Of a stretch of DNA of 14,939 bases, positions 8,280 to 13,859 are shown piece by piece. The DNA comes from CAZJYI01 sp964550025 (GTDB lineage Bacteria; Verrucomicrobiota; Kiritimatiellia; UBA8416; CAYOBW01), in assembly GCA_964550025.1 (NCBI GenBank), contig CAZJYI010000222.1:1-14939 (forward strand), given 5' to 3'. A program made the position numbers and the translations under genes. Numbering within the stretch: position 1 is the first letter of the stretch; the number at the start of each line of letters is the position of its first letter. The notes under the pieces were generated by a model. The model searched no databases, had not been told where the DNA came from, and worked only from the letters and a program-made list of their open reading frames with translations.

Positions 8280-8438
8280 GTAGCGCGGAAATCTGTTCCG
8301 CGCATGAGCATGGGAAAGAGAAAGTGACGAGAAGACCGAGCCCGTGGGCCGCTTCTTCTCTGGCGTTTCTCTTGCCATGCGCAGACGCGGATCCGTCTTC
8401 GCCGAGCTACGACGTGACGAGACAGATTTCCGCGCTAC
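8280..8438. repeat. 159-bp foldback element with 17-bp perfect terminal inverted repeats (MITE-like)
   Basis: The ends 8280-8296 and 8422-8438 are perfect 17-bp inverted repeats (GTAGCGCGGAAATCTGT and its complement). Inside, more arms pair in nested order: TCCGCG 8297-8302 with CGCGGA 8386-8391; CATGGGAAAGAGAAA 8309-8323 with 8366-8379 (one bulge); GAGAAGA 8329-8335 with TCTTCTC 8354-8360; and GCCC with GGGC at the apex. About 30 nt on the right arm (8392-8421) are unpaired. The left end also forms a local hairpin (8283-8290 with 8296-8303). There is no coding capacity and no clear target-site duplication. It could be a miniature non-autonomous transposon or a dispersed structured repeat. 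Confidence 0.7.
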
Positions 8439-8540
8439 CGGTGCCGACGTCTCACCTCCGTAACACCATTCTGATACAGACCCGGAATGGCAGCAGGCAA
8501 AGATCCTGTCGTGCACCCCGCGATGACCAATAGGACTTTG

Positions 8541-8661
8541 CTTTTCGAGGCCCCGGGAGGGGCACACGGTGGTTCAACCGGATGCGCTCCGGCGAGAGCC
8601 GGGGAAAACAAGTGCTTCCCGGACGTGACATTCCCGTCCGGGACAACCGGAGGAGGCCGTC
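8541..8661 (+). promoter_or_regulatory. Candidate structured 5' leader of the 92-aa orphan gene
   Basis: Several hairpins lie in the 120 nt before the start codon: GCCCC-GGGA-GGGGC (8550-8563); CCGGA/TCCGG (8578-8592); CCGGC-GAGA-GCCGG with a GNRA-type loop (8589-8602); and a perfect 9-bp stem TCCCGGACG/CGTCCGGGA (8617-8625 with 8635-8643). The second and third share bases and cannot form together. A further CCGGA at 8647-8651 overlaps the ribosome site GGAGGAGG (8649-8656) and could pair with either TCCGG. That is the layout of a translational switch, but high GC content makes such pairings common, and no known riboswitch class is recognised. Confidence 0.35.
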
Positions 8662-8940
8662 ATGTCCGCCGCAACGCTTGCCATCCGAACGAACCCCGCA
8701 AACGCGAACTACAACGTCAAGGTCGGCGCGTTCCCCGATAGGTTCACCGCCTGGTGCGGCGACAACGGGATACCCGTCAGGGTCTTCTGCAACATGGATG
8801 GCGACGGTTTCAACTTCATCATCATGGAGTTCCAGGAACTGGCACATGCGCGGCGTTTCATGGATCGGTTCGGGATCAATGGCGAAGGGAGGCTGTGGGC
8901 TGAGGGGGTGGATGGGGGGCACTACCCGATGCAGGATTAG
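8662..8940 (+). CDS. Orphan hypothetical protein, 92 aa
   Basis: No family is recognised. The product is a soluble acidic protein with no signal peptide or membrane helix. It has alternating short strands and a likely amphipathic helix (QELAHARRFMDRFG, about residues 58-71), plus two Cys (near 32 and 43) that do not form a standard metal motif. The pattern would suit a small alpha/beta fold such as a ferredoxin-like sandwich, but that is a guess. Reality of the gene is well supported: an excellent ribosome site GGAGGAGG lies 5 nt before the ATG, third codon positions are strongly G/C, and the frame ends cleanly at TAG. A longer minus-strand frame covers the same interval but lacks a ribosome site. 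It stands alone, downstream of a foldback element and a hairpin-rich leader, with the zinc-finger gene pointing towards it. Confidence 0.75.
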   Translation: MSAATLAIRTNPANANYNVKVGAFPDRFTAWCGDNGIPVRVFCNMDGDGFNFIIMEFQELAHARRFMDRFGINGEGRLWAEGVDGGHYPMQD

Positions 8941-9052
8941 CAGGACACTTCGCCAACACCACAAGAGATTGCGTCACACACACGGATGACCACGTTCCCT
9001 TCTTGTTAACGTGAACATCAGGATAAAGAGGATGCCCCTGCCCGTCGCCGGG

Positions 9053-9388
9053 TCAGCGCGTGCGGTCGGACTGGCAGTTGATGCAGAAGAGCGCCTCCGG
9101 GAATGCGTCGAGGCGCGAGGTGTTTATGGGATGGCGGCAGGATGCGCAGAGCCCGAACGCGTGCTGCCTGATCCGTTGAAGGGCAGACGAGATCAGCTTG
9201 AGCCGTGCCTCACGCCTCCGGTTCATTTCCCTGGCCAACTGCTGCGCATGGAGTGTGTCGCCGCTGCGGCCGATCCGTCCATCGATCGCGGCAGGCCCCG
9301 CTTCGCTGGAGGAGTCAATCTCCGAACGCAGCTCAGCCTGCAGTTTCAGCAGGGCGGTCTCGTGCTTTCGTAAAGCGGCCGCGTCCAT
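9053..9388 (-). CDS. Short DksA/TraR-type C4 zinc-finger protein, 111 aa
   Basis: The C-terminus has a C-x2-C-x17-C-x2-C zinc finger (CASC ... CINC), preceded by a helical region (about residues 50-80), as in DksA/TraR. These proteins act through the RNA polymerase secondary channel, usually in the stringent response. At 111 aa it is shorter than E. coli DksA (151 aa) and nearer the short DksA-like group. The acidic DxxDxA tip that DksA needs for activity is not seen; the corresponding stretch reads IGRSGDTLHA. The function may therefore differ. The frame is open further upstream, but that extension reads through a tRNA, so I start at the ATG at 9388. The ribosome site is weak (GGAG about 11 nt away). 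It lies downstream of the tRNA on the same strand and might be reached by read-through transcription. Confidence 0.85.
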   Translation of the reverse strand: MDAAALRKHETALLKLQAELRSEIDSSSEAGPAAIDGRIGRSGDTLHAQQLAREMNRRREARLKLISSALQRIRQHAFGLCASCRHPINTSRLDAFPEALFCINCQSDRTR

Positions 9389-9416
9389 GTGGGGCAAGGC
9401 TCCATTGTTTGTTCGT

Positions 9417-9487
9417 TCAACGCTGCGCTCCGAACGAAGACTGGCTCGCCCTCCGAAGCCCTGAGCTTGTCGAAGGGCGAAGGAGGG
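9417..9487. repeat. Palindromic element of a widely dispersed bacterial type
   Basis: CCCTCC (9449-9454) pairs with GGAGGG (9482-9487) and GCCCT (9458-9462) with AGGGC (9474-9478), with matching GAA spacers in between. The loop core GAGCTTGTCGA (9463-9473) is like the interspersed CCCTTCGACAAGCTCAGGG palindrome that I recall from many unrelated bacterial genomes. A second small repeat TCGTTC/GAACGA (about 9412-9437) flanks it. It lies directly after the 3' end of the tRNA and before the zinc-finger gene, and could end or process the tRNA transcript, although no T tract follows. Confidence 0.6.
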
Positions 9488-9561
9488 TGGGCCCAGCAGG
9501 ACTCGAACCTGCGACCAAGAGATTATGAGTCTCCTGCTCTGACCAACTGAGCTATGGGCCC
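9488..9561 (-). tRNA. tRNA with CAU anticodon, most likely tRNA-Ile2 (lysidine type)
   Basis: The minus strand folds into a full cloverleaf: acceptor stem GGGCCCA/TGGGCCC with discriminator A, D arm AGCTCAGTTGGTCAGAGC, anticodon stem GGAGA/TCTCT around loop CTCATAA, and T arm with GGTTCGAGTCC. The anticodon is CAU, which can mean elongator Met, initiator Met or Ile2. There is no initiator signature (position 1 pairs with 72). The C4-G69 and C5-G68 pairs are the ones used by TilS to recognise tRNA-Ile2 in E. coli, and the anticodon arm resembles E. coli Ile2 more than elongator Met. CCA is not encoded; the sequence continues ACCC. Confidence 0.9.
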
Positions 9562-9596
9562 ATAGCGGTGTGCGTGCTGGTGAGACGCGAGCAGTA

Positions 9597-9625
9597 TCAA
9601 TAGCGCGGAAAGCGGCCGGTTTCAA
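9597..9625 (-). promoter_or_regulatory. Candidate promoter of the CAU tRNA
   Basis: On the minus strand TTGAAA (complement of 9620-9625) is followed after exactly 17 bp by TATTGA (complement of 9597-9602), about 35 nt before the tRNA 5' end. The -35 is good, but the -10 matches only at the TAT positions, so the call is tentative. Confidence 0.35.
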
Positions 9626-9754
9626 GACGAAAGGTGCATTCGGCCGGGCGCCCAGAGCAGGCCACTACCCCATTGACCCTTCCCCGCCCTCGTGGTATAA
9701 CCCTCGCTCTTCGTTCCGCGCCCCCGGGGAGGCCGGTATGCTTTGGGAGACCGG

Positions 9755-9964
9755 ATGCACGAGATAATCGGGACTAGGCTGGGGCCGTGCGTTGCGTGCC
9801 TGGTGGGTGTCGGGCTTGTGGTACTGGGGGCCGTTGCCCACAGCCTTACTGATGTCATCTTGATCCCGTTCATCTCGGCATGCGCAGGGGTGATTGTGTT
9901 CGCGGCGGGGGTGCTTGCGTACCGACGGGCCCTGCGTGAGATGAGACGGAAGCGTGGGTTCTGA
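9755..9964 (+). CDS. Small two-helix membrane protein, 69 aa
   Basis: The sequence has two hydrophobic segments (about residues 12-30 and 34-54) joined by a short polar turn, then a very basic tail (YRRALREMRRKRGF). This predicts an inner-membrane hairpin with its C-terminus in the cytoplasm. No family is recognised. I chose ATG 9755 because GGGAGA lies 4 nt upstream; an in-frame TTG at 9743 with GGGGAGG upstream is a possible longer start. It converges with the YbjQ-domain gene, and two hairpins lie between them. Confidence 0.6.
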   Translation: MHEIIGTRLGPCVACLVGVGLVVLGAVAHSLTDVILIPFISACAGVIVFAAGVLAYRRALREMRRKRGF

Positions 9965-9967
9965 TCC

Positions 9968-10015
9968 GCGCCGGCCGGAGCCCGGCGCCACGATTCACCC
10001 CGCTGGAGCGGGGTG
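9968..10015. terminator. Two hairpins between convergent genes
   Basis: The first hairpin is GCGCCGG (9968-9974) with CCGGCGC (9982-9988). The second is CACCCCGCT (9996-10004) with AGCGGGGTG (10007-10015), a perfect 9-bp stem. They begin 3 bp after the small membrane protein gene and end directly against the stop of the YbjQ-domain gene on the other strand. Position suggests a shared bidirectional terminator; T tracts are absent. Confidence 0.5.
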
Positions 10016-10567
10016 CTACGGGGCCAGTTTTACGGCCGTGCCGTAGACGAGCAATTCGGCGGCACTGCCGACGACGCTGGTGGTCATATAGCGGACGTTG
10101 ACAACGGCGTCGGCGCCGCGCTCGGCGGCCTCGGCCATCATCCGGTTCGTGGCCAGGGCGCGGGCCCTGCCCATCATGTCCGTGTACTCGGTGAGCTCGC
10201 CACCCAGCACGAGCCGAATCAGCGCCGACAGGTCTTTTCCCAGCCAGATGGCGTAGACCGTGTGCCCCTGGACGAGTCCCAGGTTCTCGGCAACCGATCG
10301 CCCCGGCACCACGTCGGTGTTCGACAGTGCGATATCGCCCGCTGACCCGGGATCGGGCGGGGGCGCGGGCTTGGCGCCACGCTGCTCCAGCGCCACCGTC
10401 ACGAGAACGGTGAGAATGCCGCCCAGCAGCGAGAACACCGCCGCCCGGAACCACAAGGGCATGACGGGGTCCTCGACCACCGTCACGTACCACGGCATCC
10501 CCGCGAAGATCAGGACAAACAGCCCCAACACAAAAGCCAGCGAACCAATCTGCCGTATCGCCTTCAT
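10016..10567 (-). CDS. Membrane-anchored YbjQ/UPF0145-domain protein, 183 aa
   Basis: Two membrane helices (about residues 6-26 and 40-60) lead into a YbjQ (UPF0145, DUF74) domain spanning about 78-182. It is recognised by its opening ALSNTDVVPGR, the central GGELTEYTDMMGRARALA helix and the ERGADAVVNVRY strand. Stand-alone YbjQ proteins are about 105 aa and form pentamers; they have been called heavy-metal-binding, but their function is unknown. Here the domain is tethered to the membrane, probably facing the cytoplasm. The start is secure: ATG at 10567 with GGGGAGGA about 7 nt upstream and a good promoter 40 nt further on. It is a single gene, convergent with the small membrane protein. Confidence 0.88.
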   Translation of the reverse strand: MKAIRQIGSLAFVLGLFVLIFAGMPWYVTVVEDPVMPLWFRAAVFSLLGGILTVLVTVALEQRGAKPAPPPDPGSAGDIALSNTDVVPGRSVAENLGLVQGHTVYAIWLGKDLSALIRLVLGGELTEYTDMMGRARALATNRMMAEAAERGADAVVNVRYMTTSVVGSAAELLVYGTAVKLAP

Positions 10568-10606
10568 CGCGCGTTCCTCCCCTGTTGTTGTCGTTCCACC
10601 TGCGAT

Positions 10607-10635
10607 AGTATAGCGGGGGCTTCCGGATATGGCAA
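10607..10635 (-). promoter_or_regulatory. Sigma-70-like promoter of the YbjQ-domain gene
   Basis: On the minus strand TTGCCA (complement of 10630-10635) and TATACT (complement of 10607-10612) are separated by exactly 17 bp; each matches the consensus at five of six positions. The -10 lies about 40 nt ahead of the ATG at 10567, leaving room for the strong ribosome site. Confidence 0.6.
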
Positions 10636-10641
10636 ACGCTC

Positions 10642-10761
10642 CTCTCTCGCTTTCTCTCTCGCTCTTCGTCTTTGCCTTGATCTTTGCCCTTATCCGTGGG
10701 GGGAGAGATTAGGGTAAAGATGAAGGTGAAGATGAAGGGGGAGATCAGGCGGGAGATTGAG
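10642..10761. repeat. Drifting hexamer array, foldback-like (20 units)
   Basis: The stretch divides cleanly into 6-bp units. The left half is pyrimidine-rich (CTCTCT CGCTTT CTCTCT CGCTCT TCGTCT TTGCCT TGATCT TTGCCC TTATCC) and the right half purine-rich (GGAGAG ATTAGG GTAAAG ATGAAG GTGAAG ATGAAG GGGGAG ATCAGG CGGGAG ATTGAG). The right half resembles the reverse complement of the left with scattered substitutions, so the array is an imperfect inverted repeat centred near 10699. Neighbouring units are more alike than distant ones. Confidence 0.75.
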
Positions 10762-10842
10762 GGGCCGTGCGCGGGCTTCAGAGGGCGGCTTGTTTCCCCA
10801 TGGACACCACCGGCGCCACTGTGGTTAGCTACTGTCCCGATC

Positions 10843-11757
10843 ATGTACGTGTCCGGACTGACAATTCTGCGTAATGCCGTGCGGCTGGGCTACTGCTTTG
10901 AGGAGTCCATTCGGTCGGCGCTGCCGATCTGCGACGAGTTCGTGGTGGTTGTGGGCGACGGCGACGATGGGACGCTGGAGACCGTCCGCGGCATGAACGA
11001 ACCGAAGGTCCGCGTCGTTGAGACCGTCTGGTCCGACCGCGTTGAACCGCGGCGCTACGTGCTGTCGCAGCAGACGAACATCGGGCTCCACATGTGCCGG
11101 GGGGATTGGGTTGTGTATCTTCAGGCCAACGAAGTCCTGCATGAAGCGTCGCTACCCGCCCTCGGGGCGCTGATGGAGGAGAACAACGGCAACAGCAGCG
11201 TGGAGGCGCTCCTGCTGGAACGGCTCGTCTTCTGGGGGGATTTCGACCACTTTGTCGGCGTCTACCCCAACCGGTTCAAGTACTCCCCCCGCATCGTCCG
11301 CCCCTACTGCGGCACGTACGCCGTGCGGGACGCCATGAGCTTCGCCGTCTTCGACGGGTTCGGTCTCAAGGGACGCTATCCGCGCGCCGTCGACACGGGG
11401 CAGGACCTCTACCGCTATAGCTGGGTGCTCGACCCGGAACAGGCGCGCCACAAGCACGAAGACGCCGTACACCTCGCCGGCAGCGAGGAAAGAACGGTGG
11501 ACGAGGGCTTTTTCTACACCCATTTGCCGAAACAGCATGTGCGCCGGTTCCAGGGGACCCACCCCGCGGTCATGCGCGAACAGATGGCCGGTTTCTCCCA
11601 GCGGCTGTCACTCGACGACGAAAGGTGGCGGACGACCCCGACCGGCAGGGAACGCCGGCGCACGCTGGAGAGCCGTTACTATCGCCGGTTCGGCGTGCCG
11701 CGTCTGCGTGATACCCGCTACCGGCTGCAGGGGGACTACGTGAGGAAACAGCGATGA
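10843..11757 (+). CDS. Family-2 glycosyltransferase, 304 aa
   Basis: The N-terminus (MYVSGLTILRNAVRLGYCFE, then ALPICDEFVVVVGDGDDGTLE) is that of a GT-A fold, family 2 glycosyltransferase: a strand, a nucleotide-binding loop and a second strand with Asp residues. The metal site normally written DxD is replaced here by QANE (Gln94 to Glu97) in WVVYLQANEVLHE. Downstream motifs (FDHFVGVYPNRFKYSPRIVRP) suit an acceptor-binding half. No membrane helices are evident. The frame is open 159 bp further upstream, but that part only translates the hexamer array, so I start at ATG 10843 even though no ribosome site precedes it. It is the first gene of a four-gene operon and overlaps the next by 4 bp (ATGA). 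A role in lipopolysaccharide or another envelope glycan is inferred from the acyltransferase downstream. Confidence 0.85.
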   Translation: MYVSGLTILRNAVRLGYCFEESIRSALPICDEFVVVVGDGDDGTLETVRGMNEPKVRVVETVWSDRVEPRRYVLSQQTNIGLHMCRGDWVVYLQANEVLHEASLPALGALMEENNGNSSVEALLLERLVFWGDFDHFVGVYPNRFKYSPRIVRPYCGTYAVRDAMSFAVFDGFGLKGRYPRAVDTGQDLYRYSWVLDPEQARHKHEDAVHLAGSEERTVDEGFFYTHLPKQHVRRFQGTHPAVMREQMAGFSQRLSLDDERWRTTPTGRERRRTLESRYYRRFGVPRLRDTRYRLQGDYVRKQR

Positions 11758-12881
11758 CCACGCAACACTCGGCCGTGTCCCTCGTCCGCTGCGCCAGCTA
11801 CACGGCCGGCGTTCGGGAAGCGCTGGAGAAACTGCTCTCCGAGCTGGGAGGAATCGGCCGCTTCGTGCAGGCGGGGCAGCGCGTGCTGATCAAGCCGAAC
11901 CTCCTGACGGAACGTGCACCGCACGAGGCCGTGACAACGCATCCCGTCGTGGTGCGGGCCCTGGTCGGTATGCTCAAAGACGCCGGCGCGACCCCCTGCA
12001 TCGCAGACAGCCCCGCCTCCACGGTCAAGCTGGAGCGCGTCTGGGAGAAGACCGGGTTCCGAGCGTTGTGCGACGAGGAGGATGTCCCCCTGGTCAACCT
12101 CGAGAAGGCTGGCTCGCGGCACTTCGACGTGGACGGATGCTCGTTCTGCATCGCCCGGCCCGTGCTGGAGGCCGACGTCGTCATCAACGTGCCGAAGGTA
12201 AAGTCGCACGTGCTCACTACGCTCACCGCGGCCGTGAAGAACATGTATGGGGTCATACCGGGATACCACAAGACACAGCTTCACAAGACACATCCCAGAC
12301 CCGCGGACTTCGGAAAGTTGATGGCCGCCGTCTACCGCCATGTCCGCCCCCACTTGAGCATTGCCGACGGCATCGTCGGCATGGAGGGCGACGGTCCCTC
12401 GGGCGGCGAACCGAAGACCCTGGGGTTTCTGGCCGCGTCCGCCGACGCGGTGGCACTGGACCTCACGCTCTGCCGCTTACTCGGCATAGCGCCGAAGGCC
12501 GTGCCGTACCTGGAACACTTGCGAGAGAAGGGCGTGCACGACGCCATCGACGTGCGTGGCGCCGCGCTGCGCGACGTGGCGCCGCGCGCGTTCAGGACGC
12601 CAAGCACGCTGAGAGTCAGGCTCATTCCGCGCCCGCTGGTCCGTTTCCTGGCACCGCACCTGTGGATCCGGCCGGTCTTCTGCGAATCGTGCGTATCCTG
12701 TGGCCAGTGCGTCGAGGCGTGCCCGGCATCCGCGCTTTGCATGCGAAAGGGAGAACAGCCGGAACTGACCGCCCAGGCGTGCATCGGGTGTTGCTGCTGC
12801 CACGAAGTGTGCCCGGCGAAAGCCGTCAGGATGACCATGAGTCCTCTCTTGAACTTCGTGAGGAGAGGGAGGATGGTGTGA
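11754..12881 (+). CDS. DUF362 protein with C-terminal 2x[4Fe-4S] ferredoxin domain, 375 aa
   Basis: Residues about 5-300 form a DUF362 domain, recognised by VLIKPNLL near 45, VINVPKVKSHVLTTLTAAVKN in the middle and the DGIVGMEGDGPSGG motif. The C-terminus has two classic cluster motifs: C313-x2-C316-x2-C319-x3-C323-P and C343-x2-C346-x2-C349-x3-C353-P, with extra Cys at 310, 347 and 348. It should bind two [4Fe-4S] clusters and take part in electron transfer, but the reaction catalysed by DUF362 proteins is not established. No signal peptide or membrane helix is seen, so it is probably cytoplasmic. It starts within the stop of the glycosyltransferase gene (ATGA), with GAGGAAAC about 7 nt upstream, implying translational coupling. 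Confidence 0.93.
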   Translation: MTTQHSAVSLVRCASYTAGVREALEKLLSELGGIGRFVQAGQRVLIKPNLLTERAPHEAVTTHPVVVRALVGMLKDAGATPCIADSPASTVKLERVWEKTGFRALCDEEDVPLVNLEKAGSRHFDVDGCSFCIARPVLEADVVINVPKVKSHVLTTLTAAVKNMYGVIPGYHKTQLHKTHPRPADFGKLMAAVYRHVRPHLSIADGIVGMEGDGPSGGEPKTLGFLAASADAVALDLTLCRLLGIAPKAVPYLEHLREKGVHDAIDVRGAALRDVAPRAFRTPSTLRVRLIPRPLVRFLAPHLWIRPVFCESCVSCGQCVEACPASALCMRKGEQPELTAQACIGCCCCHEVCPAKAVRMTMSPLLNFVRRGRMV

Positions 12882-12888
12882 TCGTCTG

Positions 12889-13857
12889 GTGAAGTACAGA
12901 CTCAAGCACATCATTGAATACGGGGCGCTACGGGGGGTGGCGGCGATTGTTGTTGTTCTGCCGTACCGGGCGGCCCTTGCCTTTGGATGGGCCATTGCGC
13001 GTCTTGCCTTTGGCCTCCTCCGTTCGCGGGTGCGGGAGGCCGAGCGGCGGCTCGCCCTGGTGTTCGGCGACCGTTTCAGTCCCCGGGAGCGGCGGCGCAT
13101 TGCGTGGATCTCGTGGCGGAACATCGTTTTCAGCGCCGTGGAAATGATGCGTCTCGGGCGCATGCCGCGCGAGTGGCTGCACAAGGTCACCAACTCGGCA
13201 ACGGCGCTCGAGGTCGCCAAGGCGCGCGCCGCGACGGGCAAGGGAGCCGTGATCTCGATCCCTCACACCGGATCGTGGGAGCTCGCGGGTGCCGCGTGCC
13301 GCCGCGAAGGGCTCCCCGTGTTCAGCATCGTCGGAACGCAGCGCAACCCGCTGGTCAACGACTACATGAACGCCCAGCGGCGCGCACCGGGCATCGAGCG
13401 TATCGAGCGCGGTGCGGGGACGATGCGGGCCGTGCTGCGCACCCTCAAGAAGGGCGGTTTCCTCGTCATCCTGCCGGACGTGCGCATGCGAACGCAGGGG
13501 CTCCCCGTGCCCTTCCTTGGCGGCACGGCCAACCTCGGTGACGGAATGGCACGCTTCGCACGCCAGGCCCGTGTTCCCATCTACCCGGGGCACGTGCTGC
13601 GCCGCGGATGGGCGCGGCACGAGTTGCATATCGGAGAGCCGCTCTGGCCGGATCCGTCGCTTCCCAAGGGCGAGGACGTAGCGCGCCTGACCCGCGAAGT
13701 CATCCGCCAGGTTGACGCCCTCATCCGTGCCGAACCGGAACAGTGGTTTTGGTTCAACAAGCGCTGGGTGCTGGATCCGGTTGCCACACAGGCCAAAGTG
13801 TGCTTGAATAGCGGCGGAGTTGGGAGTGACGGGAATTCCGAGCAAAGCGAGGAGTGA
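12889..13857 (+). CDS. LpxL/HtrB-like lysophospholipid acyltransferase, 322 aa
   Basis: This is a membrane-associated acyltransferase of the lipid A secondary acyltransferase type, which moves an acyl chain from acyl-ACP to a lipid A or similar precursor at the cytoplasmic face. An N-terminal hydrophobic segment (about 12-45) is followed by the catalytic HTGSWE motif (His126 to Glu131, an HX4E box), then GGFLVILPDVRM (LPD at 195-197) with PVPFLGG, and PEQWFWFNKRW near the end; all are in family order. Its length is usual, with a short Ser/Glu-rich tail. The start codon is GTG at 12889, 7 bp after the DUF362 gene; the only purine-rich ribosome-like site (GGAGAGGGAGG) is about 16 nt upstream, unusually far, and partly in a small hairpin (12843-12868). 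Which lipid it acylates cannot be read from the sequence. Confidence 0.92.
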   Translation: MKYRLKHIIEYGALRGVAAIVVVLPYRAALAFGWAIARLAFGLLRSRVREAERRLALVFGDRFSPRERRRIAWISWRNIVFSAVEMMRLGRMPREWLHKVTNSATALEVAKARAATGKGAVISIPHTGSWELAGAACRREGLPVFSIVGTQRNPLVNDYMNAQRRAPGIERIERGAGTMRAVLRTLKKGGFLVILPDVRMRTQGLPVPFLGGTANLGDGMARFARQARVPIYPGHVLRRGWARHELHIGEPLWPDPSLPKGEDVARLTREVIRQVDALIRAEPEQWFWFNKRWVLDPVATQAKVCLNSGGVGSDGNSEQSEE

Positions 13858-13859
13858 CC

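Noticed and set aside
8272..8446. Target-site duplication around the foldback element
   Set aside because: The flanks on the two sides do not match, so transposition cannot be shown from this copy alone.
8452..8964. 170-codon minus-strand ORF
   Set aside because: It covers the 92-aa plus-strand gene, which has the excellent ribosome site and stronger third-position GC bias; the minus frame has neither.
9601..9611. 11-bp match to the left end of the foldback element (8281-8291)
   Set aside because: Matches of this length are expected by chance in a 15-kb window of skewed composition, and the similarity does not extend.
9389..9625. N-terminal extension of the zinc-finger protein frame
   Set aside because: This part reads straight through the CAU tRNA and the palindromic repeat; the true start is the ATG at 9388.
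10684..10842. N-terminal extension of the glycosyltransferase frame
   Set aside because: It only translates the hexamer array into alternating Lys, Met and Val; the glycosyltransferase fold begins at the ATG at 10843.
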